Made by a program: the position numbers and the translations under genes. The notes beneath the pieces are model-generated. The model was not told the origin of the DNA, searched no databases, and saw nothing but the letters and a program-made list of their open reading frames with translations. This document shows, in pieces, positions 56,891 to 64,000 of a DNA stretch of 64,000 nucleotides; the stretch's first letter is position 1, and each line of letters starts with the position of its first letter. The DNA comes from Georgenia sp. EYE_87 (lineage in GTDB: Bacteria > Actinomycetota > Actinomycetes > Actinomycetales > Actinomycetaceae): positions 1 through 64,000 of the forward strand of contig NZ_JAHXNL010000005.1 of the NCBI RefSeq assembly GCF_023148685.1, written 5' to 3'.

Positions 56891-57751
56891 ATGATCTGGT
56901 GGTCGGTGCTCGGCGCCGCCCTGATCGGGACGGCCCTCTGGGACGTCTTCCACACGTTGTGGCACCCGAGCGGGCAGGGGCGGCTCGGCCACACGGTGAT
57001 GGCGCTGGTGTGGCGGCTGTTGCGGCGCCGCCGCCCGCGCCTGCGCCAGCTGGGCGGGCCGCTGGCCATGGTGACCGTGCTGCTGGCGTGGGTGGTGCTG
57101 GTGGGCCTGGGCGGAGCGCTGGTGTTCTGGCCGCACCTGCCCGGCGGCTTCAACTTCGCGTCGGGGCTGGACCCGTTGCGCGGGGAGTTCGTGGACGCCG
57201 TCTACCTCTCCCTGGTCACCCTCACCACTCTGGGCTTCGGCGACATCGTCCCGACCAACCCGTGGCTTCGCCTGTTCGCCCCGCTCGAGGCGCTGATCGG
57301 GTTCGCCCTGCTCACCGCCGTCGTCTCCTGGGTGCTGCAGGTCTATCCCGCGCTCACCCGACGACGGGCGCTCGCCCTGCGCCTGGCGTTCCTGCGCGAC
57401 GCCGGCACGCTCGACAGCCTCGACCGGCTCAGCGCCCCCGCCGGGGCCCGGATCCTCGACGGGCTCGCCACCGCAGTCGTCCACGCCCGGGTGGACCTGA
57501 CCCAGTACGCCGAGACCTTCTACTTCCAGGAGAAGGAGCCCGACGCCACGCTCGCGGTCACCGTGCGGTACGCCCACGACCTGGCGTGCGCCGGCGAGCG
57601 CTCCGAGCACGCGGAGGTCCGGCTGGCCGCGCGGACGCTCGGGCGGGCCCTGGACGACCTCGCGCAGCTGCTGGACGAGCAGTTCCTGCACCGCGGCGGC
57701 GACACCGCCGACGTGCTCGCCGCCTACGCCGACGCGCAGACGGGCCCCTGA
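56891..57751 (+). CDS. two-helix potassium-channel-like protein
   Basis: A 286-residue membrane protein. The ion channel domain (PF07885-type) has a selectivity filter TLGFGD at 113-118, in SLVTLTTLGFGDIVP. Helices lie at about 2-20, 58-80 and 126-150, and a helical cytoplasmic tail of about 130 residues (HARVDLTQYAETFYFQEKEPDATLAV) has no RCK or cyclic-nucleotide domain. GFGD in place of GYGD occurs in some K+ channels. GGAGGAGGAG precedes the ATG. Confidence 0.85.
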   Translation: MIWWSVLGAALIGTALWDVFHTLWHPSGQGRLGHTVMALVWRLLRRRRPRLRQLGGPLAMVTVLLAWVVLVGLGGALVFWPHLPGGFNFASGLDPLRGEFVDAVYLSLVTLTTLGFGDIVPTNPWLRLFAPLEALIGFALLTAVVSWVLQVYPALTRRRALALRLAFLRDAGTLDSLDRLSAPAGARILDGLATAVVHARVDLTQYAETFYFQEKEPDATLAVTVRYAHDLACAGERSEHAEVRLAARTLGRALDDLAQLLDEQFLHRGGDTADVLAAYADAQTGP

Positions 57752-57809
57752 TCCGCCCCGGCCCGGGGTCGCGCCGACCGGCACCCGGTGGGCGGCGGCG
57801 ACTCGCGCG

Positions 57810-58913
57810 TCAGGCGGGGGTGCCAGGAGCGCCCCAGCGCTCCTCGACGCGGCCGAGGCGCCAGACGGCCAGGCTCAGCAGCCAGGCGCCGACGAACACG
57901 GCCACCAGCGCGTAGCCGACGCTTCCCAGGTCGAGGCCCGCGGCCCACCCGAGCACGCCGCCGGTGGGCTCGACGTGCTCCGCGAGGAGCTGGAGCAGCA
58001 CCACCGAGCCGATGCCGAGCGCGGCCACCACGGACAGCACCGTGACGGTGAGGTTGTAGTAGACCATGCGTACCGGGGCCAGGAAGGCCCAGCCGTAGGC
58101 GCGGGCCATGAGCACGCCGTCGGCGGCGTCGAACAGGCTCATCCCGGCGGCGAAGAGCACCGGCAGCACGAGGATGGCGTACCACGGCAGCGTCAGGGCC
58201 GCGGTGCCGCCGGCGAGCACGAGCAGGGCCACCTGCGTGGCGGTGTCGAACCCGAGCCCCATGAGCAGCCCCACCGGGTACATGTGCCACGGCTTCGTCA
58301 CGCGCCGGGTGAATCGGCCCAGCAGGCGCGCCATGACGCCGCGACTGTTGAGCAGCCGCTCCAGCTCGCGCTCGTCGAGGGCGGCGCCGCGCATCTCGCG
58401 GAAGACCCGCACGATGCCCCGCACCGACCCGAGGTTGAGCAGCCCGATGAGGATGAGGAACGTCCCGGCGACGACGGAGCCGACCAGGCCGAGCGTCTGC
58501 TGGAGGGAGGAGCCGCCGTCGGCGACCGGGCCGGCGACAGCGCGCAGACCGAGCGCGAGGAGCAGGGAGAGCCCGAAGACGACGCTGGAGTGGCCGAGCG
58601 AGAACCAGAAGCCCACGCTCAGCGCGGGGCGGTCCTCGCCGACGAGCTTGCGGGTGGTGTTGTCGATCGCGGCGATGTGGTCGGCGTCGAAGGCGTGCCG
58701 GACCCCGAGGAGGAACGCGGTCACGCCGAGGCCCACGCCAAACACCCCGGCGCTGCCGACGGTGAGCCGCTGCGGGGCGACGGCGAGGAGCAGCACCCCC
58801 CACCCGAGGACGTTGAGCAGCAGCACGGTGGCGGCCATGCCGGCGAGCGAGCGCTTCTCGGCCCGGCCGAGCCGCGCGCGGCCGACGGCCCGGGATGAGG
58901 TGGTCGTGGTCAC
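57810..58913 (-). CDS. NiCoT-family nickel/cobalt transporter
   Basis: A 367-residue permease with about eight helices. The NiCoT signature RHAFDADHIAAIDN is at residues 72-85, with FSLGHSSVVFGLS, LGFDTATQVALL and LFAAGMSLFDAADG following. It imports Ni2+ or Co2+ with high affinity. No nickel enzyme or cobalamin gene is in the window. It follows the TauE gene by 80 bases on the same strand, but a shared transcript is uncertain. Confidence 0.92.
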   Translation of the reverse strand: MTTTTSSRAVGRARLGRAEKRSLAGMAATVLLLNVLGWGVLLLAVAPQRLTVGSAGVFGVGLGVTAFLLGVRHAFDADHIAAIDNTTRKLVGEDRPALSVGFWFSLGHSSVVFGLSLLLALGLRAVAGPVADGGSSLQQTLGLVGSVVAGTFLILIGLLNLGSVRGIVRVFREMRGAALDERELERLLNSRGVMARLLGRFTRRVTKPWHMYPVGLLMGLGFDTATQVALLVLAGGTAALTLPWYAILVLPVLFAAGMSLFDAADGVLMARAYGWAFLAPVRMVYYNLTVTVLSVVAALGIGSVVLLQLLAEHVEPTGGVLGWAAGLDLGSVGYALVAVFVGAWLLSLAVWRLGRVEERWGAPGTPA

Positions 58914-58993
58914 GGGGCGTGTCCTTTCCGGAGCGGCGGGACTCAGAGGAGCGGGGGGGGCTCAGAAGACTGCGGGGTCGGGACCGCTGCGGG

Positions 58994-59824
58994 TCAGAAC
59001 AGCTGCGGGATGCTGCTGGCGGCCGTGTACACGGCGACCGCCACCAGCAGGATCGTGAAGGCGAGGTTCAGGCGCGCGGGGCTCACCCGCGAGGTGATGC
59101 GGGCCCCGACGAGGCTACCGACCACGGCCGCCGCGGTGAACACCCCGACCAGCGCCCAGTCGAGCGTGACGTCCTGGCCCAGGCGGGAGACCAGCGAGCT
59201 CGCGCTGTTGATGGTGATGACCACCAGCGAGGTGCCCACGGCCACGGGCATCGGCAGGCGCAGGACGACCACGAGCGCCGGGACGACGGCGAAGCCGCCG
59301 CCCACCCCGAAGAACCCGGTCAGCAGGCCGACCCCGGTGGCGGTGAGCAGCAGGGTGCCCGCCGCCCGGCAGTCGCACCGGAACGGGCGGAGCGTGAGCA
59401 TCGGGCTGGTCCGCGCCTCGGGCTGCTCACGCCCGGCCGCCCGGGCGCGGGCGGCCGAGCGCCGTCGTCGGGTCATCACCCCGGCGACGACGAACATCAG
59501 CCCGGCGAAGGCGACGAGCAGGACGTCCGGGTCGACGCTCGCGGAGAGCAGCGAGCCGAGATAGGCGCCGCCCACCCCGAGGAGCCCGAAGACCACACCC
59601 TGGCCGAGCCGCACCCGGCCGGCCCGCGCGTGCGGGACCATCCCGATCAGCGTGGTGACCCCGACGATGACGAGGGACGCCGTCGTCGCGGTCCGCGGGT
59701 CCTGGCCCAGGGCGTAGACCAGGGCCGGGACGGTGAGGATGGACCCGCCCCCGCCGAGGGCGCCGACCGTGATCCCGACGACGACCCCCAGCGGGACGGC
59801 GAGCGCGAGCAGGGCCGGGCTCAC
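58994..59824 (-). CDS. sulfite exporter TauE/SafE family protein
   Basis: A 276-residue permease with two repeats of the TauE/SafE unit: VGITVGALGGGGSILTVPALVYALG in the first half, TGFFGVGGGFAVVPALVVVLRLPM in the second, and about eight helices. A linker contains FRCDCRAAGT, two cysteines near the membrane. The GTG start overlaps the MBL-rhodanese stop (GTGA). It likely exports sulfite or thiosulfate formed from persulfide oxidation, in line with its neighbours. Confidence 0.88.
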   Translation of the reverse strand: MSPALLALAVPLGVVVGITVGALGGGGSILTVPALVYALGQDPRTATTASLVIVGVTTLIGMVPHARAGRVRLGQGVVFGLLGVGGAYLGSLLSASVDPDVLLVAFAGLMFVVAGVMTRRRRSAARARAAGREQPEARTSPMLTLRPFRCDCRAAGTLLLTATGVGLLTGFFGVGGGFAVVPALVVVLRLPMPVAVGTSLVVITINSASSLVSRLGQDVTLDWALVGVFTAAAVVGSLVGARITSRVSPARLNLAFTILLVAVAVYTAASSIPQLF

Positions 59825-61200
59825 GCCGAGGCGGGGGCCTGGTCGGAGACGACGGGCAGGCCGGCCGGCGCCGCGGAGTTGGCGAAGCTGTCGTCGACGG
59901 CGACCACGCGCCGCCCGGTGGCGGCCACGAGGGACGCGGCGATGGAGGCGCGGTAGCCGCTGGCGCAGTGGATCCACACCTCGCCCCGGGGCACCTCGTC
60001 CATGCGGGTGACGATGTCGTGGATCGGGATGTGCACGGCGCCGTCGATGTGGCTCTCGCGCCACTCGCTGGCCCGGCGCACATCCAGCACGGTGACGGTG
60101 CGGTGGTGGCGGACCTGCTCGAGGTCGGCGAAGCTGGCGGTGGTCAGCGCGGCGAGCGGGGCGTCGGTCCACTCCTCCGGGCGGCCCGTGGCGGCCGCGG
60201 CCGGGCGGTCGATGCCGATGCGGGTGAGCTCGCGCTGGGCCTCGGCCACCTGCTCGGGGCTCTCGCCCAGCAGGGTCACCGGGGTGCCCCACGGGATGAG
60301 CCAGCCGAGGTAGGTGGCGAACTGGCCGTCCAGGCCGAAGTTGAACGTGCCGGGCACGTGGCCGGCGGCGAAGGCGGTCCGGTTGCGCAGGTCCACCAGC
60401 CACTCCCCCGCCTCGAGTCGACGGCGGAGCTGCTCCTTGTCGGCCCGCTCCGGCTCGGAGAGGTCGGCGGCGGTGGGGCCGGCGGAGTTTGCCGGGCCCA
60501 TGTGCACGTAGTAGGCGGGGTAGGCGTCGAGCCCGGCGAGGGTGTCGGCGACGTAGTCCTCCTCGTCCTGGGACATCACCGGGTTGATGAGGCGCTCCTG
60601 GCCGATCGTGGAGGAGGTCGTGTCGCCGCCGGCGGAGGTGGCGGCGCAGAAGCTGCCGAACCCGTGGGTCGGCATCACCTTGGTCTCGTCGCTCAGCTCG
60701 GCGGCGAGCTTGCGCGCCGAGCTGTACTGGTGGCGGGCGAGCTCGTGGGTGTGGGCCTCGCCGAGCAGGTCGGGGCGGCCGGTGGAGCCGAAGAGCAGGG
60801 AGCCGCCGGAGAACACCGCGGGGTCCTCCCCGTCGAGCACGTAGGACAGGTGGGTGAAGGTGTGCCCGGGGGTGTGCATGGCCCGCACCCGCAGCTCGGG
60901 GCTGACCTCGACGACGTCGCCGTCGCGGATGCCGCTGCGCTCGAAGGAGACGTCGTCCTCCGCGTTGACGTGGTACTCGGCGCCGGTCTGCTGCGCGAGG
61001 GCGTAGCCGCCGGTGACGTAGTCGTTGTGGATGTGGGTCTCGAAGACGTGCATGATGCGCACGCCGGCCTTCTCGGCGGCGCCCAGCACGCGGTCGATGT
61101 CGCGCTGGGGGTCGACGACGAAGGCGACCTCGCCGTCGTGGACCAGGTAGCTGCGGTCGCCGAGGGACGGGGTCTCGATGGAGATGATCGTGGTGGCCAT
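59821..61200 (-). CDS. MBL-fold persulfide dioxygenase-rhodanese fusion
   Basis: A 459-residue protein. The N-terminal metallo-beta-lactamase domain of ETHE1 type has ETHIHNDYVTGG (H56, H58, D60), MHTPGHTFTHLSY and MPTHGFGSFC. Two rhodanese domains follow: the first reads TLLGESPE with no Cys, the second has WIHCASGYRAS with the active Cys. Such fusions oxidise glutathione- or other low-molecular-weight thiol persulfides and transfer sulfane sulfur. GAAGGACC precedes the ATG. It is second in the sulfur operon, behind the single rhodanese. Confidence 0.92.
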   Translation of the reverse strand: MATTIISIETPSLGDRSYLVHDGEVAFVVDPQRDIDRVLGAAEKAGVRIMHVFETHIHNDYVTGGYALAQQTGAEYHVNAEDDVSFERSGIRDGDVVEVSPELRVRAMHTPGHTFTHLSYVLDGEDPAVFSGGSLLFGSTGRPDLLGEAHTHELARHQYSSARKLAAELSDETKVMPTHGFGSFCAATSAGGDTTSSTIGQERLINPVMSQDEEDYVADTLAGLDAYPAYYVHMGPANSAGPTAADLSEPERADKEQLRRRLEAGEWLVDLRNRTAFAAGHVPGTFNFGLDGQFATYLGWLIPWGTPVTLLGESPEQVAEAQRELTRIGIDRPAAAATGRPEEWTDAPLAALTTASFADLEQVRHHRTVTVLDVRRASEWRESHIDGAVHIPIHDIVTRMDEVPRGEVWIHCASGYRASIAASLVAATGRRVVAVDDSFANSAAPAGLPVVSDQAPASA

Positions 61201-61273
61201 CAGTGGGTCCTTCCGGGTGGTCGCGGCGGGTGCTCGCGACGGGGTCGGGTGTCGGTGTCGGGGCTGTCGGTGG

Positions 61274-61597
61274 TCAGGACAGGTCGGCGTGCGAGCCGGT
61301 GACGACGGGGTTGCCGGCACGGATCCAGCCCTTCGTCCCGCCCTGCACGGAGCGGGCGTCGACGCCCACGCGCTCGAGGTAGTCGGCGGCGCGCAGGCTG
61401 CGGTTGCCGCTGGCGCAGATCACGTACACCGGCTGGTTCGTCGGCAGCTCGCCGGCCCGCGCGGGGACCGTGCCGAGCGGGACGAGCAGCGCCCCGGGGA
61501 CGTGGCCCTCCACGTACTCGGCCGGCTCGCGGACGTCGACGACGAGGGCGCCGTCCGCCCGGGCGGCGGTGAACTGGTCGATGGAGACCTCGGCCAT
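61274..61597 (-). CDS. single-domain rhodanese
   Basis: A 107-residue sulfurtransferase. DVREPAEYVEGHVPGALLVPLG and the active-site loop VICASGNRSLRA (C61) are intact. It moves sulfane sulfur between persulfide carriers. The start follows AAGGA. It is the first gene of the minus-strand sulfur operon, with the operator-like palindrome 25 bases upstream. Confidence 0.93.
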   Translation of the reverse strand: MAEVSIDQFTAARADGALVVDVREPAEYVEGHVPGALLVPLGTVPARAGELPTNQPVYVICASGNRSLRAADYLERVGVDARSVQGGTKGWIRAGNPVVTGSHADLS

Positions 61598-61621
61598 GAA
61601 CTGGTTCCTTCCGGTTGGTCG

Positions 61622-61637
61622 ATACCCCTGGGGGTAT
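61622..61637 (-). promoter_or_regulatory. CsoR/CstR-type operator, rhodanese operon
   Basis: ATACCCCTGGGGGTAT matches the ATACCC-N4-GGGTAT pattern bound by CsoR-family repressors (CstR for persulfide, CsoR for copper). It lies 25 bases before the rhodanese ATG. The repressor gene is not in the window. Confidence 0.78.
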
Positions 61638-61803
61638 GTCTTCGGGAGCCTACAACGACCGGCTCGCCCGGCGCATTCCCGCAGCCGAGGTGGGTCCGGC
61701 AGTCGCCGCCGGATGACGGCACACCGGGCTGCCGAGCGGCGACACAAAGACCGCCGAGCTTTGGCGCGCAGGCCGGCGAGCGGCGCGGCGCCGACAGTCG
61801 TGC

Positions 61804-61834
61804 TGGACAGACGCTATACCCCCTGGGGTATCCT
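61804..61834 (+). promoter_or_regulatory. CsoR/CstR-type operator and promoter, Cys-rich gene
   Basis: ATACCCCCTGGGGTAT (61816-61831) is the second copy of the palindrome. It sits between TGGACA (61804-61809) and TATCCT (61829-61834), which are 19 bases apart, so the operator occupies the promoter spacer. Confidence 0.72.
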
Positions 61835-61871
61835 GGCGACCGTAACCACGACCTCACCGAAGGAGTCCCCC

Positions 61872-61988
61872 ATGTGCAGCCCCGCCCGATGCAACCGCTG
61901 CGGCAAGGTCACCTGGACCGGCTGCGGCATGCACGTCGACGCCGTCATGGCCGACGTGGAGCCCACGCAGCGATGCACCTGCCGCTGA
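61872..61988 (+). CDS. 38-residue Cys-rich protein
   Basis: A 38-residue protein: MCSPARCNRCGKVTWTGCG then MHVDAVMADVEPTQRCTCR. It has six cysteines (C2, C7, C10, C18, C35, C37) and one histidine, in a pattern suited to binding zinc or copper or reacting with persulfides. GAAGGAG precedes the ATG. Short proteins of this kind are frequent in actinobacteria but unnamed. It lies directly under the CsoR/CstR-type operator, diverging from the sulfur operon. Its end overlaps the next gene. Confidence 0.75.
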   Translation: MCSPARCNRCGKVTWTGCGMHVDAVMADVEPTQRCTCR

Positions 61989-62938
61989 CCACCCCGCCCG
62001 GTAGGTCGTCGTCGGGTACGTCGTCGTCGCGCACGTCGTCGCCGGGCGCGGCCGGCGAGGCCGACCTCGCCGAGCTCGTGCGGGCTCGCCGGCAGGTCGC
62101 CGTCGAACGTCTGACCGCGGCCGCGGGGAACGCCTCGCTGTGCACGCTGTCGCGCTCGGGCGAGCCGCGGCCGACGGTGAAGTACCTCGAGGGCGCCGTC
62201 TCCGCGTTGTCGGACGTCCAGCGCACGCTGCGCGGCCCGGCGCACGACCCGGCCGCAGGCCCGGCGGCCGCCGCGGCGGTCAGCGCGGTCCGCGAGCGCT
62301 GGGTGGCCCGGCGCGGGCAGTCCGCCGCGTCGTCGCCGGCCTGGCAGGCCTACCTCGACGGCGCCGTCGACGAGCTCGACGAGCTCGCCGCCGCCGTGGA
62401 CGGGCGCGCCGAGGCCCTGCCCGCCGAGGACGGAGGACGGACGCCGCAGCCTGCCGAGACGGCTGCCCAGCAGCGCCAGGCGACCAGTCACCAGCAGGCC
62501 GCGGAAGCGAGCCCGCCCAACGCCACCCCCACCGAATCGCTCTCCCTGGTGACGTCACGGCCCACTCCCAAGGTCCCCTGGCCGCGCCGCCGGACCGTCG
62601 CGACGGCGGTGCTCGCGCCCGCGCTCTTCGCCGCCCTCGTCGCCACCGGCGGCGGCTGGACGCCGCTGGCCGCCCCGGCGTGGACGGCGCTCGTGACGGT
62701 GACGTCGGTCGTCGGCGCGGCCACGCTGTCCACCTACCTGCCTCTGCCGGGTCAGGGGCGGCGGCCGAACGTGGGGTGCACCCCGTGCGCGGCGGTGTCG
62801 GCGATGACCGTCCTGGGCGCCGCCTGGCTGCTCGGCTCGGCGCCGCTGCAGCCCACGATGGCGGCCGTGGCGCTGGCCGCGGTGACGTTCGGGCTGGTCC
62901 AGCGCGTCACCGGCGCCGGGGCGAGCTGCGCCACCTGA
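61973..62938 (+). CDS. two-part membrane protein of unknown function
   Basis: A 321-residue protein. The N-terminal 180 residues are soluble, with RRQVAVERLTAAAGNASLCTLSRSGEPRPTVKYLEGAV and a helical Ala-rich stretch. A Gln/Pro-rich linker (about 165-195) follows, then four hydrophobic segments with WTPLAAPAWTALVTV and GCTPCAAVSAMTVLGAAWLL. The two parts look like separate small proteins joined. The ATG overlaps the Cys-rich gene by 16 bases in another frame and lacks its own strong ribosome site, so the real start could be later. CTPC may be redox or metal-active. Confidence 0.6.
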   Translation: MHLPLTTPPGRSSSGTSSSRTSSPGAAGEADLAELVRARRQVAVERLTAAAGNASLCTLSRSGEPRPTVKYLEGAVSALSDVQRTLRGPAHDPAAGPAAAAAVSAVRERWVARRGQSAASSPAWQAYLDGAVDELDELAAAVDGRAEALPAEDGGRTPQPAETAAQQRQATSHQQAAEASPPNATPTESLSLVTSRPTPKVPWPRRRTVATAVLAPALFAALVATGGGWTPLAAPAWTALVTVTSVVGAATLSTYLPLPGQGRRPNVGCTPCAAVSAMTVLGAAWLLGSAPLQPTMAAVALAAVTFGLVQRVTGAGASCAT

Positions 62939-62952
62939 CCACGACACACCGA

Positions 62953-62986
62953 GGGCCGGCCCCGTCCGTACGGATGGGGCCGGCCC
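62953..62986. terminator. bidirectional hairpin terminator
   Basis: GGGCCGGCCCC pairs with GGGGCCGGCCC, and the loop contains a second mini-stem, TCCG/CGGA. It lies between convergent genes, 15 bases from both stops. Confidence 0.75.
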
Positions 62987-63001
62987 GTCGTTCGCCAGCC
63001 G

Positions 63002-64000
63002 TCAGGGCAGGCGGCGGACCCCCAAGGTGTCCTCGCCGTCGCCGTCCCAGTCGCCCACGCGCACCACGTCATCGGCCCGGCCGTAGGCCAGCACCAGGTC
63101 GGCCGCGCCCCCGCCCAGGGTGTTCTTCACGTGGTAGACGTTCCCGCGCCGCACCGTGAAGGTGTCCGTCCGGTCCCCGTCCCAGTCACCGACCACCACC
63201 GCGTCGGTCGCCCGCCCGTAGGGCACCACCCGGTCCGCCGCGCCGGCCGCGATCGAGTTCTTGACGTGGTAGATGCTCCCGCGGCGCACCGTCAGGGTGT
63301 CGTCGCCGTCGCCGTCCCAGTCACCGACCAGCACCTCGTCACCCGCCCGCCCGTAGACGACCACGCGGTCGGCCGGGCCGGACGAGACGTCGTTCTTCAC
63401 GTGGTAGGCGCTGCCGCGCCGTACGGCGAGGGTGTCCTTCCCGTCGCCGTCCCAGTCGCCGACGAGCACGACGTCGTCCGCCCGGCCGTAGGCGAACACG
63501 CGCTCCGCCTCGCCGCCGCCGAGCTTGTTGTTGACGTAGTACAGGTTGCCGCGGCGGACCATGATCGTGTCCGAGCCGTCGCCGTCCCAGTCCCCCACCA
63601 GCACCTGATCGGTGTGGCGGCCGTACTGGAAGAGGTGGTTCGCCTTGGCCGTCCACGCGTCGTTGAGGAAGAAGCCGTACCTCGGCTCCGCCGGCGGCGC
63701 CGCGGGGGTCAGGAGCGTCATCGCCGGGTCCACGCCGATGATCCAGAACAGATCCTCCGGGAGGTCGTCCGTGAGCACCGGCCAGTCGTAGCCGTACTGC
63801 GGCTCCGCGGCCACGACGACGTACGGGTTCTCGAAGGTCGCGCCGAGCTGGGACACCCAGTACGACCCATGGTGAGCGAGGAACCACCGGTCCTCTTCCA
63901 CGAGGTAGACGTAGTAGTCGATGCCCTCGACCTCGGGGATCTCGATGCTGGCGACCGTGCGGGTGCTGCGCCCCTTGTACACCGGCGCCTTGGGGGTGCC
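63002..64000 (-). CDS. FG-GAP/VCBS repeat protein (N-terminus outside window)
   Basis: The frame stays open to the right edge, so the N-terminus is missing; at least 332 residues are visible. The first 110 visible residues form a beta-rich domain (EGIDYYVYLVEEDRWFLAHHGSYW). Then come five 45-residue repeats, each with VLVGDWDGDG, DTxxVRRG, YHVKN and YGRA. DxDxDG loops suggest calcium-bound beta-propeller blades. It is a paralogue of the protein at 23405 but has a different extra domain. It is likely secreted or surface-bound. Confidence 0.85.
   Translation of the reverse strand, partial: GTPKAPVYKGRSTRTVASIEIPEVEGIDYYVYLVEEDRWFLAHHGSYWVSQLGATFENPYVVVAAEPQYGYDWPVLTDDLPEDLFWIIGVDPAMTLLTPAAPPAEPRYGFFLNDAWTAKANHLFQYGRHTDQVLVGDWDGDGSDTIMVRRGNLYYVNNKLGGGEAERVFAYGRADDVVLVGDWDGDGKDTLAVRRGSAYHVKNDVSSGPADRVVVYGRAGDEVLVGDWDGDGDDTLTVRRGSIYHVKNSIAAGAADRVVPYGRATDAVVVGDWDGDRTDTFTVRRGNVYHVKNTLGGGAADLVLAYGRADDVVRVGDWDGDGEDTLGVRRLP

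Noticed and set aside
1-64000. tRNA, rRNA or known riboswitch structures
   Set aside because: All long intergenic gaps were read on both strands; none showed a cloverleaf, rRNA-like block or a riboswitch core I could recognise.

Overview
The window is 64 kb of very GC-rich DNA with GTG and TTG starts, short gene gaps and many 4-base start/stop overlaps. Several promoters look leaderless. The actinobacterial signatures include a SARP regulator, OpcA, a DUF6221-like protein, and secreted proteins built from VLVGDWDGDG repeats. This points to a high-GC actinomycete, most likely Micrococcales (Cellulomonas/Georgenia relatives). The assignment is inference from gene content, not from a marker gene. 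I saw no rRNA, tRNA or CRISPR array.

Layout. 1-2.8 kb: the tail of an IS110-type transposase, then a GNAT acetyltransferase, deoC and serC. 2.8-7.6 kb: a Ser/Thr kinase diverging from a seven-gene alkaline-shock (Asp23) envelope operon. 7.6-12.4 kb: an LCAT-type lipase, lhgO and a secreted subtilase. 12.6-19.8 kb: a SARP-controlled redox block (OsmC protein, two flavoproteins, the SARP itself, a MaoC hydratase and a small protein). Its three promoters carry near-identical 11-bp-period GGAAGG repeats. 19.8-28.3 kb: mixed housekeeping and regulatory genes (lipid kinase, UPF0303, STAS and HATPase proteins, a secreted FG-GAP protein, manA, MFS pump with MarR).

28.7-40.6 kb: two catabolic operons around an IclR regulator. 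The first has an MHS transporter, NIPSNAP protein, SDR, three paralogous FAD-binding dehydrogenases and RarD. The second has an SDR and another MHS transporter. Both operons begin with the same duplicated promoter and leader, and a TTGCG-N5-CGCAA palindrome overlaps each -35 element. A third copy sits on the IclR start codon.

40.7-45.8 kb: small membrane genes, zwf, a cation/proton antiporter and a DUF421 protein. 45.8-56.2 kb: a LacI-centred acid-sugar locus. The minus arm encodes a DUF1537 kinase and an ABC importer. The plus arm encodes opcA, LacI, a creatininase-family hydrolase, a class II aldolase, a Tm-1-like protein and a zinc alcohol dehydrogenase. The ACCGGTTACA operator is present in front of both arms. 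The combination implies uptake, oxidation, phosphorylation and C-C cleavage of an acid sugar, but creatininase and Tm-1-like proteins are not part of the tetronate pathways I know.

56.2-64 kb: a 690-bp repeat-rich spacer, a potassium channel, a NiCoT transporter, then a sulfur module (TauE exporter, MBL-rhodanese fusion, rhodanese). The sulfur module shares ATACCC/GGGTAT palindromes of the CsoR/CstR type with a divergent 38-residue Cys-rich protein. A second FG-GAP repeat protein runs off the right edge.
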